A stretch of DNA of 34,616 nucleotides, from positions 1-34,616 of the IMG/VR virus record IMGVR_UViG_3300025828_003018. One strand, written 5' to 3'. Of this stretch, positions 9,272 through 19,042 are shown piece by piece; the first letter of the stretch is position 1; each line of letters begins with the position of its first letter. This DNA is from a virus. The notes under the pieces are model-generated. The model worked only from the letters and a program-made list of their open reading frames with translations, was not told where the DNA came from and did not search any database. Position numbers and translations under genes: made by a program.

Positions 9272-12200
9272 ATGGCACTGCTAAACATCACCGCTGTGGG
9301 TGGAGCGGGAACGCACACTCTCCAGAAGACAAATGTCAATCTGGATGAAGATTTTGTGTACTTCCCCGGGCGTGACAGCGCTACTACGCTTTCCTCTCAA
9401 GTCACTGATGAGAGCGCTTGGGTCTTTCGTGAGGGGACGGGAGACCTAGTTGGTATTGACTCTGACAGTGTTTATTTTCTAAATGCTGACGATTTTAGCG
9501 TTGGGTTTTCCGCCACAGCAGGTGGTTCCAATATTGACATCACAAACTTTGCCGCAGGAACTGTAACTTTCAACTTCCCGAACGTTTACAACCAACAGTT
9601 CAACCTTTCTCAGGTCAAGTACGAAGACCAGCAAGCCGTCAAGTATGTAACAGACGGAGACGCAATTACTGGGCTTGTCTCTGGAAATGTTTACTACGTC
9701 AAAAATCTACTCACCGGTCTTGGCGGCTCTAGTACATACAACTTCACTACACACACCTTCACAACCGGCGGGGCAGAGGGTCGTTATGGCCCGACAATCA
9801 GCCAACTTCGCACAGAGTACGAGGGTGCGGGCGCTACTTGGGCCTCTCAGTACCTTTCTCAGGGGGACTATCAGGGGTATCAGGACTGGGAAGTGCCAGT
9901 TGATGGCGTCTACGAGTTCCATGTAAAGGGCGCTTCTGGTCGGGTCGGTCGAGCCAACGCCGGTCTCGGCGCTGCTGTTAAGGGCCGAGTGCGCCTCAAC
10001 CGTGGTGAAATTATTACGATTGCTGTTGGTCAGGTTGGTGAGCTTCCCCCCAACAACACCACATGGCCTGCTTCATCTGGTGGAACATTCGTAGTTCGCA
10101 AGGATGGCAATATTCCTCTGTTTGTTGCTGGTGGCGGTTCGTCTTCTTCTAATACAACTTCTGCTCGTAACGCAAATGGAAATGGTCAGACAACCAACCA
10201 AGGTGGTCGTTCACAGCAGTACAACTCAGGTTTTGGTGTAGACGGTAACGGTGGTGCCGGTCGCTCGACTGGTGGTGCCGGTGGTGGCTTCTACGGAAAC
10301 GGTGGAAACTCCGAGCGTGGTGGCGGTGGACAAGGCTTCCAGAGCGGTCTAATTGGTGGCTACCCTGCTGGTAGCTCCTCCGGCGGCGGTGGATTCGGTG
10401 GTGGAGCCGGTTCAGACGGTCAGACTTGGGGTGGCCCCGGTGCAGCCGGTGGTTACTCAGGTGGTGCAACTAACGCCCGTGTCGGTAGCTACTACTGCGG
10501 TGGCGGTGGCTCTTGGATTATCGCTACAGCTACAGATGTTGCGACTTCCACTGGAACATATAACGGTTCGTCTCAGCTTCTGGGTCGTGATATCACAACA
10601 ATTGATTACAACGACTCTAACGCAGACGGTTCGGTTGAAGTAACTCTAGTTGAGTCTTCGGTGTATGGATTTGTTCTTCACCAGTCTCCCGAAGACGCTG
10701 CTCAAGACCTTAATGAGATTGAGGTTGAGCCAGCAGGAAGCTCTTACCACGCTCTTATCCCACTCACTGTGGATGTGGACTCCAACCAAGTTCATTTCAC
10801 CAGCCCCCACGGGTTCTTTGCTGGTAAAGCCGTCAACTACTTCTACGAGGGAACACCAGTTTCCACTCTGAATGAGTCTTCGGTCTACTACATCGACGTT
10901 GTGGATGACTATTCATTCCGTCTCAGCACAACTCCGGACCCCGACTACACAACTGTCAATCTGACTGCTGCTTCTTCAGCAACATCAGAAGGATTTAATG
11001 ATGTCGTCGTTAACCTTGACACAAACAGCTTTACTGTTCCTAATCATGGGTTCTTGGCAAATCAGCCTGTTCGCTATCGAACAGATGAGCAGGACCCGAT
11101 TGTCCCCCTGCAGGACAACGCTACTTACTATGTCAAGGAAGTAATTGACGCTAACCGATTCACTCTTAGCCAGTCCCTTGATGGACCAGTTCTTGACTTG
11201 ACTGCCCTTGGTGAGGGTCGGGGCCACAGCTTCGTCTTTACCGTTGTAAACGAATTTGAAGACAGCATCTACATCCCAAGCCACGGATTTGTTACCGGTC
11301 AAACGGTTCAGTACGCCAAATCTCGTGACTACGAGATTCAGCGTCTCTACTCAAGCGGTGTTTACAAGTATGTAGATATCGACACAGACGGTGGGTTTGA
11401 CGGCAACCAGTTCTTGCTGTTTGACAACGTTGAGCGTCCATCAGAGCGTGCTCTCTTCCCGCAGTTGGAAATTACAAGTTTCCGTTCGTCCGGAACAACT
11501 CGCTACATCACAACAAGCGCCAATCACGGTCTCCAAAACCAAATGTTTGTTGAGGTCAGCGGTCTCCCAGCAACAAGTGTTGCTATTGACCGTCGTTGGA
11601 ATGGGTTCTGGCGGGTTACTGGTATTCAGTCTGCTAACGAGTTCTCCTATACAGCAGAGGAAAGCTTTACACAGAACGCTACGGATGGCCCTGAGGGCGC
11701 AGTCATGCAGCGTGACCTTGACTATGAGTACTTCCTTGGCGAGCGCCGAGTAAAGATTCGTGGAATTCAGTCCTCCGGTCGTAACCGCTACATCTACTGC
11801 GACCGTCCGCACTACCACGCCAATGGGTATCTCATCAAGATTGAGGGAATCCCGGATGAGAACTACGGTGGGTACTTCAACGGCGAGTGGTTCAAGTCTG
11901 CTGATTGGAACCCCGGGGCTCTGGGCGATATAAGCAGCGAGTACGGTTTTTACTGGACAGCTGGCTCATCTCCCATTGGCGAAGATGAGAACATCACGTT
12001 CCCCTACTTCCAGCTTCCCACTGATGTATATGCCACGGTGGTGGGCTTTGGTCGAATTGACAACATCGAGACTGGCATTAATGGTGCCCGCACCCGCTTG
12101 CGTTACCGCAATGACTTCGCAAGCCTCACCCAAGCCGAAGAGCTTGATGTCAGCGGATTTGTGTCAAAGCGTGGTGGCTATGTAGAAAGCCGTCGTCTTG

Positions 12201-15200
12201 ACCGCAGAACTCGTATTTACTTCAATCTTGACTACAACCACGACCGTATAGTTGGCGACCGCATCACGGTCAACAGCATGGAAGACCGCTTCCGTGATGT
12301 GTTCAACCGTCAGTTCTACGTCAGTCAAGTTATTGATGCTGACGAGCTTTACGCTGAGCTAGACGTTCCAGTATCTAAAGAAATCGAAAGCATTCGATTT
12401 GGCGATGCCACCGGCAATACAGGTCAATACAACGATATCTACATCAACTTTGCTGAAAAGCATGGTTGGAGTGATGGCGGAGACGCATGGTTTAACATGC
12501 GTGACTTTACTGACCAATCTGACAAACTGTGGTCTGGGGAATGCAACATCATCAACCGACGAAGCGAGGGTACTCGTCGCTACATCACCACAGACAATCC
12601 TCATCGCCTTAGCACCAACTACCGTGTTCGAGTATTCAACTTTGATGACGGTGACGGTAACGAAGCCGAGTTCAACGGGGATTGGATTGTTGCTGGAACC
12701 AGTAATGCTACTGAGTTCTACTACGACGTAGATACAGGAAACAGCCTCACCACTACGAACGAGGCGGCTGGGGTTGTCTCTGGTCGCATCCGTCGTGCGT
12801 ACTTCCTTGACGATGTTTTCAACACTGGAATTACGTGGCGTCGTCGTACTGGGAATGTTGTGAGGATGTACCTAGATGCCAACCACGGTATGCAGGTTGG
12901 CGAATGGCTTCGCATCTCGAACTGTACCGGTTCGCAGCCAGAAGAGTTTAATGGCGAATGGCAGATTACTGCTGTCCCGAGCGCCCGTGAAGTTGAGTGG
13001 ATTAGCCCCAATACGGGCACCATCGCTCAGCAGAACATCGACGGAACCGTTTGGGCTAGCCGACAGATTCGTGCCTTTGACGAGCCGCAATACACCTTTG
13101 CTGTTGCTGGTCGAGAAATGCTTTCTCACAACATTATTCAAATTGAAACCCAGTTCGAGCACGGTTTTGATTCTGGAATGACTGTCAACATCAGTGGTAT
13201 GTCTGGCAACAACACTGGAGTTTTCAACGGAACATTTGACGTAATCAGTGCTGTTGATGACACCCATTTCACGTTGACAAGGCCCACTCAGACCAACGTT
13301 ACGCAGTTCAATGTTACAAACAGAAGTAGGACTTCGTTCCTGTGCGATGTAACTTTGAACACAACGCACAACTTCCAACCGGGCGACACGGTAGTCATTT
13401 CGAATATGACTGGAACCAACATCGAGTCCTTCAACGGAACTCATGTGATTACAGCTGTACCTGCTACCAACAGAATTCAATTTGTTGACCCGCTTGGTGG
13501 CGACGGAACAATTGCTGCTGCTTCGGTAACAGGAGTTTGTCAGCTAGAGCGAGTCCCCCTTGCAGCATCTAGCGGGACAATTCGACTCAATAGCTACAAC
13601 AGCTCTGGATATAACATCACTTCATACGCCGACCTTGTAGAGACATCGACTGATGGCTACAACGGCATTATGGTCACTGACACCGCAATCCCGGGTCTTA
13701 ACAACCGTGACACGTACTACGTCCAAAAGGTTGACGACAATACAATTCGCTTGTCTGAGGACCCAAGTTTTGTCAACATCGCTGACATTCAGGGTGTTGG
13801 TGTTGGCAACCACTCTATTATCAACAAGTCAGTTGATTACGAGAATGACACAATCACCATTCCAAACCACGGATTCTCACTTGCAGAACTTGTCGAGTAC
13901 GACACTGGTGGCGGAACTGCAATCGGCGGTTTGACTACAGCTACTCCGTATTATGTGGTTCCCATTGATGGAAACACTTTGCAGCTGGCTACATCTGTAT
14001 CCAACGCAAACAACGGTGTTGCTATTGATTTGACAACAGCTACAACCCCGACTGGCAACCACACGTTGAAGTCCTTGATTAGAACTCCTGATGGCACATA
14101 CACCATTAGTAATGTTCCAAGCTCTACAACATTCGAAGTAACTGCTAACGGTTCAGTTCCTGAAATTGTCAAGACCTTTGACCCGCAGTTCACGGTTGAC
14201 CTAGAGCAAAACGTCATCAAGATTCCTTCTCACGGGTTCTTGACTGGAACCAAGGTTACATACAGCCCCAATGGGGGGACTGCTCTTGGTGGTCTAACTG
14301 CTGACACGGTGTACTACGCAATTGCTGTCAACAAGGACTTCATCAAAATTGCTGACACAGCGGAAAACGCTGCTTCTGGCATCCCTCTCCATATTCTAAC
14401 AATTGGAGCAGGAACCGAGCATCTATTTACTTCAGCCCAAATCAACGGTCAGATTACTGGTACCGGTACCGTAAGTACCGAAGTTGATTCGGTGTTGGTG
14501 AACGGTTCAGGTACCACCTTCTCCAAGATTCTGAAGGTTGGCGATGTATTCCGCCTCTTCCCGCCAGACATTGAGTTGAAGTCATACTTTGAAGCATCAG
14601 ATGTTGATGATTCAGCTGACGAGATTCTTGCTGCTAACCATCCGTTTGTGACGGGTGAGTCCGTGCTGTTCAATGCTGGCTCCGGTGGTCGTCGTGTCGG
14701 TATCTCAAGAATCCAGAGCTCTGGAACAACTCGATACATCTACACAAGCGAGACCCACGGGTACTCAATTGGAGATACAGTCACCATCTCTGGGCTTAGC
14801 AGTGATGACGCTGAGGACTTTGAGGGTACGTATGTTCTTACATACGCCACTGGTCAGGAAATCCGTTACACGGCATCTGAAAGCTTCACCCTTGGTGTCG
14901 AGAACCAAGACTGGGGCGGTGTAGTAGACCCAGAAGGTCCAGATGGTGTTGCTCCAGCACCACTCATCAACGACCGTTACTACTATGTTCGTCGCATTGA
15001 GGATGCTGCTGTTCGAGGAATTACTGCTCGTTATCGAACAAGCAATGTTGTCAGAATTACAACAAGCGCTGCTCACAACTTGCAGCCCGGTAACGTTGTA
15101 ACAATTGACAGCATTACTGGTGTAAGCCCAGAGGTGTTCAACGGAACGCACACAATTATTGCGGTGCCATCGTCCACCACATTTGAGTTCAACTCAAATG

Positions 15201-17941
15201 GAGCAAACATCTCTAACGCTGGTGTCACAGGCAATGTGAACAACACAAGTAGCAACCTTGTGACACTACACCCGAGCTATGAAGATGCGTTGGCTAACAC
15301 AAATGCCATTGACCTTGCTACTCAAGGTTCTGGTAGCCAGTTGTACCTCAACCACGTTACGCCGTCTGCTCCTATCATTCGTGAGATTGCAGCTATCGGT
15401 TCGGATGAGCAGGTCACCGTAAGTCGCCCATACACGACGGCTTACGAGAATGTTTCCTACTCGTACCCGACCTTCGTATACGTGCGTCCTCAGGGGTACT
15501 CACTACACCGCCCGTTCGACGGTGGTGTTGAAATGTCTACCGGTGCTGATACTTGGTACGGGTCGATTGTTCGTCAGACCCGTAAGTACTTCCGTTACCA
15601 GTCCGGTAAGGGTATCCAGACTTCGGCTGCTGTGAACTTCAAGCCCAGCATTGACATCGAAACAATGTACCGAGTTGGAACCTCGAACGTTGTTCAGATT
15701 CGTACCCGACGCCCGCACGGTCTCATCAACGGTCTGTTTATTCGAGTTGACGACGCCAAGGACCAGTACGGCGTAGACAGCCCCGTCTACAACGGAACCT
15801 TCCAAGTAACCGTGATTGACTCGTTCAACCTCACTGTTATTTCCCAGCAACCTATTGTTGAGCCGGTCGTCTACGGATACCCGAGACTCCACGTTGACGC
15901 TTGGACAAACGGTGCTATTCGTTCCGGTATGTTCGACTTCCAGAACGGTATGTTCTACGAGTTCGACGGTCAGAAGCTCTACGCAGTTCGTCGTTCTTCG
16001 ACTCAGCAGATTGCCGGAACGTTCGCCTGCCTGCAGGGTTCCGAGAAGGTATTTGGCACCAACACGGCGTTCGAGACGCAGCTGAATGTTGGCGACTACA
16101 TCGTCCTTCGTGGTCAGTCATATCGCATTGCTGACATTGAGTCAAATGACCGTCTTACGATTAAGCCCGAATACAAGGGTGCTTCTGGTACAGAACGTGA
16201 ATTTGACCCAAGCACTGTTGTAAATACGACCACAGATACCTTCACCATCCTGAGCCACGGGTACACCCAAGACCTTCCTGTGGTCTACAACTCAATTGAT
16301 GGTGAGCCGGTTGGTGGTTTGGTAAACGGACGTACTTACTACGTTGAGGTTCTGACAAGCAACACCTTTAAGCTGAAGGCAAGCCCAGACGCCGGAACTA
16401 CCGTAAACCTTTCTTCGCAGGGGACAACAACAGTCCACTCGTTTACTCCTGCTAAGACGGGCATTATTGGTACGTTGACTGTTGACACCAAGATTCCTCA
16501 GGAAGATTGGAGTTTGGACCCCTGTAACGGAACTGGTCCTACTGGCTACAACCTTGACCTGTCCAAGATTCAGATGGTTTACATGGACTACTCGTGGTAC
16601 GGTGCCGGTAAAATTCGATTCGGCTTCAAGACCGTCGAAGGTCAAGTTAAGTACGTACACGAGTTCACTCACAACAACCAGTTGTTTGAGTCCTACTTCC
16701 GCTCTGGTAACTTGCCAGCTCGTTACGAAGTCACAACCTTTGCGAACCCGACATACATCCCGTCGCTGTTCCACTGGGGTACTTCGGTCATCATGGACGG
16801 TGAGTTTGACGACGACAAGGCGTACTTGTTCACCAAGTCAAGCCAGACTCTTAACATTGGTGGTACGACCTCTAAGACATTTGGTTCAAATGCTCTGAGC
16901 AACATCACTGATGTTATCAACATTCCGTCACATGGTTTCTCTGATGGAGATGCTGTTCAGTTCTTGGGACTTGGTTCAAACGGTCTGCCTCAGAACAACA
17001 ACCAAAACCCACGAACCCAGTACGTAGGGTCTTACTATCCGTATGACTACCTAATCAACGAAACCACGTACTACATCAAAACTGTTGATGATAACAACAT
17101 TGCTCTGGCGTTCACCGAAGCTGATGCTACGAGAAGTGAAGTTCCCATCACTAGCATCTCAAAGTCAAACTACTTGGTAACTGTTGACACGAATGGCAGC
17201 CACAATCTACAAGTAAATGATTACGTGTTCATTCGTATTAGCCCTCAATACACGAACTACCTTGCTTACTCTGGGGTAGTCCGAGTGTCTCAGATTGTTG
17301 ATGCCAACACATTTAGGTACTACCAATACAGCTACCAACGTAGTTCCAGCACCATCAGCAACCCGCAGAACTCGTTCTTCCAGCGGAACATTATCAACTT
17401 CTACAACAGTGGAAACTCGCAGTCCACTTACAAGTTGTCTCCGCAAGGTTCGTTGAACAATACGTCTGGTACTAACTACCAGCCACTCATCTCTATCCGA
17501 CTGAGCCCCTCGGTTTCAGAAGGTTTGACGGGTGCATTGGGTGACCGAGACGTTATTAACCGAATGCAGTTGCGTCTGCAGGAAGTTGGTGTTCAGACCA
17601 ACGAGTTGATTGATGTGAAGATTCTTCTGAATGGACGACTCAATAACTTGAACTTCATCGCTGTAGAATCACCATCGCTGGTTCAAGTCGTGGAGCACAC
17701 ATCAAATGACACCATTTCCGGTGGTATTCAGGTGTATAACTTCAAGGCATCTGGTAACAACGGTGTTGAGCAGTCAACTAACGTTGATGTGAGCGACTTG
17801 TTTGAGCTCTCAAACTCCATCCTCGGAGGTGACTCGGTGTTCCCGGACGGGCCCGACATCCTCACCGTGGCGGTTGCTCGTCTGACCGGTCAAGAAACAT
17901 TGGCCTCAGCGAAACTGTCATGGGGCGAGGCTCAGGCGTAA
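9272..17941 (+). CDS. Giant modular virion structural protein (2889 residues)
   Basis: One uninterrupted frame covering a quarter of the window. Residues 1-170: beta modules. About 172-460: a domain beginning near YEFHVKGASG with repeated GGGG and GGAGG segments ending CGGGGSW, as in the glycine-rich domain family first described in ALK/LTK-type receptors. About 490-2420: some 20 beta modules of two main types. One has HGF, then a Y-GGT-IGGLT-YYV hairpin; the other has R-TT--HG, a V-I-G core, then FNGT--I-AVPS-T-F (similar to the small domains often labelled E1 FCCH-like in phage proteins). A third type (GTGT-F----VGD) occurs near 1740 and 2250. About 2430-2545 contains WYGAGKIRFGF and RSGNLPARYE, and the C-terminus has INRMQLRLQEVGV and SILGGDSVFPDGPD; I recall both from T4-like cyanophage structural proteins. 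Probably a very long baseplate or side-fibre protein. Confidence 0.82.
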   Translation: MALLNITAVGGAGTHTLQKTNVNLDEDFVYFPGRDSATTLSSQVTDESAWVFREGTGDLVGIDSDSVYFLNADDFSVGFSATAGGSNIDITNFAAGTVTFNFPNVYNQQFNLSQVKYEDQQAVKYVTDGDAITGLVSGNVYYVKNLLTGLGGSSTYNFTTHTFTTGGAEGRYGPTISQLRTEYEGAGATWASQYLSQGDYQGYQDWEVPVDGVYEFHVKGASGRVGRANAGLGAAVKGRVRLNRGEIITIAVGQVGELPPNNTTWPASSGGTFVVRKDGNIPLFVAGGGSSSSNTTSARNANGNGQTTNQGGRSQQYNSGFGVDGNGGAGRSTGGAGGGFYGNGGNSERGGGGQGFQSGLIGGYPAGSSSGGGGFGGGAGSDGQTWGGPGAAGGYSGGATNARVGSYYCGGGGSWIIATATDVATSTGTYNGSSQLLGRDITTIDYNDSNADGSVEVTLVESSVYGFVLHQSPEDAAQDLNEIEVEPAGSSYHALIPLTVDVDSNQVHFTSPHGFFAGKAVNYFYEGTPVSTLNESSVYYIDVVDDYSFRLSTTPDPDYTTVNLTAASSATSEGFNDVVVNLDTNSFTVPNHGFLANQPVRYRTDEQDPIVPLQDNATYYVKEVIDANRFTLSQSLDGPVLDLTALGEGRGHSFVFTVVNEFEDSIYIPSHGFVTGQTVQYAKSRDYEIQRLYSSGVYKYVDIDTDGGFDGNQFLLFDNVERPSERALFPQLEITSFRSSGTTRYITTSANHGLQNQMFVEVSGLPATSVAIDRRWNGFWRVTGIQSANEFSYTAEESFTQNATDGPEGAVMQRDLDYEYFLGERRVKIRGIQSSGRNRYIYCDRPHYHANGYLIKIEGIPDENYGGYFNGEWFKSADWNPGALGDISSEYGFYWTAGSSPIGEDENITFPYFQLPTDVYATVVGFGRIDNIETGINGARTRLRYRNDFASLTQAEELDVSGFVSKRGGYVESRRLDRRTRIYFNLDYNHDRIVGDRITVNSMEDRFRDVFNRQFYVSQVIDADELYAELDVPVSKEIESIRFGDATGNTGQYNDIYINFAEKHGWSDGGDAWFNMRDFTDQSDKLWSGECNIINRRSEGTRRYITTDNPHRLSTNYRVRVFNFDDGDGNEAEFNGDWIVAGTSNATEFYYDVDTGNSLTTTNEAAGVVSGRIRRAYFLDDVFNTGITWRRRTGNVVRMYLDANHGMQVGEWLRISNCTGSQPEEFNGEWQITAVPSAREVEWISPNTGTIAQQNIDGTVWASRQIRAFDEPQYTFAVAGREMLSHNIIQIETQFEHGFDSGMTVNISGMSGNNTGVFNGTFDVISAVDDTHFTLTRPTQTNVTQFNVTNRSRTSFLCDVTLNTTHNFQPGDTVVISNMTGTNIESFNGTHVITAVPATNRIQFVDPLGGDGTIAAASVTGVCQLERVPLAASSGTIRLNSYNSSGYNITSYADLVETSTDGYNGIMVTDTAIPGLNNRDTYYVQKVDDNTIRLSEDPSFVNIADIQGVGVGNHSIINKSVDYENDTITIPNHGFSLAELVEYDTGGGTAIGGLTTATPYYVVPIDGNTLQLATSVSNANNGVAIDLTTATTPTGNHTLKSLIRTPDGTYTISNVPSSTTFEVTANGSVPEIVKTFDPQFTVDLEQNVIKIPSHGFLTGTKVTYSPNGGTALGGLTADTVYYAIAVNKDFIKIADTAENAASGIPLHILTIGAGTEHLFTSAQINGQITGTGTVSTEVDSVLVNGSGTTFSKILKVGDVFRLFPPDIELKSYFEASDVDDSADEILAANHPFVTGESVLFNAGSGGRRVGISRIQSSGTTRYIYTSETHGYSIGDTVTISGLSSDDAEDFEGTYVLTYATGQEIRYTASESFTLGVENQDWGGVVDPEGPDGVAPAPLINDRYYYVRRIEDAAVRGITARYRTSNVVRITTSAAHNLQPGNVVTIDSITGVSPEVFNGTHTIIAVPSSTTFEFNSNGANISNAGVTGNVNNTSSNLVTLHPSYEDALANTNAIDLATQGSGSQLYLNHVTPSAPIIREIAAIGSDEQVTVSRPYTTAYENVSYSYPTFVYVRPQGYSLHRPFDGGVEMSTGADTWYGSIVRQTRKYFRYQSGKGIQTSAAVNFKPSIDIETMYRVGTSNVVQIRTRRPHGLINGLFIRVDDAKDQYGVDSPVYNGTFQVTVIDSFNLTVISQQPIVEPVVYGYPRLHVDAWTNGAIRSGMFDFQNGMFYEFDGQKLYAVRRSSTQQIAGTFACLQGSEKVFGTNTAFETQLNVGDYIVLRGQSYRIADIESNDRLTIKPEYKGASGTEREFDPSTVVNTTTDTFTILSHGYTQDLPVVYNSIDGEPVGGLVNGRTYYVEVLTSNTFKLKASPDAGTTVNLSSQGTTTVHSFTPAKTGIIGTLTVDTKIPQEDWSLDPCNGTGPTGYNLDLSKIQMVYMDYSWYGAGKIRFGFKTVEGQVKYVHEFTHNNQLFESYFRSGNLPARYEVTTFANPTYIPSLFHWGTSVIMDGEFDDDKAYLFTKSSQTLNIGGTTSKTFGSNALSNITDVINIPSHGFSDGDAVQFLGLGSNGLPQNNNQNPRTQYVGSYYPYDYLINETTYYIKTVDDNNIALAFTEADATRSEVPITSISKSNYLVTVDTNGSHNLQVNDYVFIRISPQYTNYLAYSGVVRVSQIVDANTFRYYQYSYQRSSSTISNPQNSFFQRNIINFYNSGNSQSTYKLSPQGSLNNTSGTNYQPLISIRLSPSVSEGLTGALGDRDVINRMQLRLQEVGVQTNELIDVKILLNGRLNNLNFIAVESPSLVQVVEHTSNDTISGGIQVYNFKASGNNGVEQSTNVDVSDLFELSNSILGGDSVFPDGPDILTVAVARLTGQETLASAKLSWGEAQA
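10740..17340 (+). repeat. Diverged beta-module repeat region of the giant structural protein
   Basis: About 20 diverged copies of 60-90-residue modules. Recurrent features are a (P/A)(S/N)HGF or HG(L/Y) turn near the start, YYV in the first type, and FNG(T/E) followed by I-AVPS in the second. DNA identity between copies is low, so the array is old. Confidence 0.65.
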
Positions 17942-17953
17942 GGAGAGGCGCAG

Positions 17954-19042
17954 ATGGCTATTCAAAGACTTGCTGCGGCAAGGCCACAAGCAAATGTCGA
18001 TACAGGCATGGTTACATTTACGGACAGCTATTTGGTGTCCGTGGTTGTCACCAACATCTCACCTTCGGCAACCCCAATTCCTAGAGTAGCCATTTTCATT
18101 GTTCCCTCAGGAGCGTCAACAGAAGGTTCCTACGTTTACCTTGCAAATAATCTAGACATCGGTTTCGGGCAAAGTTTTGAGACTTTTAGATTTGCTGTAA
18201 ACCCGGGTGACGGTCTATTTGTTAGGTCTTCTCAGGCTACGGTGTCTTTTAGCGCTTATGGTCTTCTCCAAGACGATGCAATTGGTCAAGGAGATTTGTC
18301 TCTTACGTTTACAAACAAAGTTATTCGTGGCGTAGACAACACTCTTTACTTAGACATCGGGGATACTGCAGACCGACGCTCTGATGCCGAGGTTGGCTAT
18401 GTCCGCTTCAATACCGAGTACAGCGCCCTTGAGGTTCTGACAGGTAGCGAATGGGAGCTTGTTGGTACCGGAACTGGGGACGGAGCTACTGGACCGACTG
18501 GACCTACAGGTCCCATCGGTGACACGGGACCAACCGGTCCTGAAGTAACCGGTCCCACCGGACCCACCGGGCCCACTGGACCTTCTGGAGGACCAACAGG
18601 ACCAACTGGAGCCACAGGACCAACAGGCCCGGGTGGCGGTGCAATTGACGTTGCCAACACAACAGATACAACAACCTTTGTTGGTCTTTATGAGGACGCC
18701 ACCGGAACCATTGGTGGTAAAACAAACTCTGGAATTGTGTACAACGCCAGTACAGAGGTTCTTACGGTAACGGCAGTCGAGACGGGTTCAATCAACGCTC
18801 CGTCTAGTTTGACCGGTACCTACACCCTCACATCACCTACAACCATCACGCTGGACCCAGTTGATGAAATCATCAACGATGCTCCGATGAAGCTGGTCAG
18901 TAAGACAGTCCTTGAGCTGTCAACCTTGGTATCAAGTGCGGGTTCTATCGTCTACTGCACAGATGAAACTGGCGGACCAGTTCTTGCTTTTTATGACGGT
19001 ACTGACTGGCGGAGGGTGACCGACCGAGCGGTGGTCCAGTAA
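17954..19042 (+). CDS. Collagen-like tail fibre protein with T4-like-cyanophage-type tip
   Basis: 362 residues; ATG 7 bp after an AAGGAGAGG site that overlaps the giant gene's stop. Residues 1-110 form an N-terminal beta domain (motif [20 protein letters not shown]) paralogous to that of the fibre at 20682 ([20 protein letters not shown]). About 128-172 is a small module ([14 protein letters not shown], then EWELVG). Residues 176-225 are Gly-X-Y repeats. The C-terminus (about 300-362: [41 protein letters not shown]) is a domain I recognise from cyanophage tail fibre ends. Its stop overlaps the protease start by one base (TAATG), so the two are translationally coupled and the fibre could be a substrate or partner of that protease. 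Confidence 0.82.
   Translation: MAIQRLAAARPQANVDTGMVTFTDSYLVSVVVTNISPSATPIPRVAIFIVPSGASTEGSYVYLANNLDIGFGQSFETFRFAVNPGDGLFVRSSQATVSFSAYGLLQDDAIGQGDLSLTFTNKVIRGVDNTLYLDIGDTADRRSDAEVGYVRFNTEYSALEVLTGSEWELVGTGTGDGATGPTGPTGPIGDTGPTGPEVTGPTGPTGPTGPSGGPTGPTGATGPTGPGGGAIDVANTTDTTTFVGLYEDATGTIGGKTNSGIVYNASTEVLTVTAVETGSINAPSSLTGTYTLTSPTTITLDPVDEIINDAPMKLVSKTVLELSTLVSSAGSIVYCTDETGGPVLAFYDGTDWRRVTDRAVVQ

Noticed and set aside
15901-16134. Possible overlapping genes inside the giant structural gene on either strand (for example near 15901-16134 and 16292-16774)
   Set aside because: They lack ribosome binding sites, have odd composition (Arg/Ser/Cys-rich), and sit fully inside a well supported frame.
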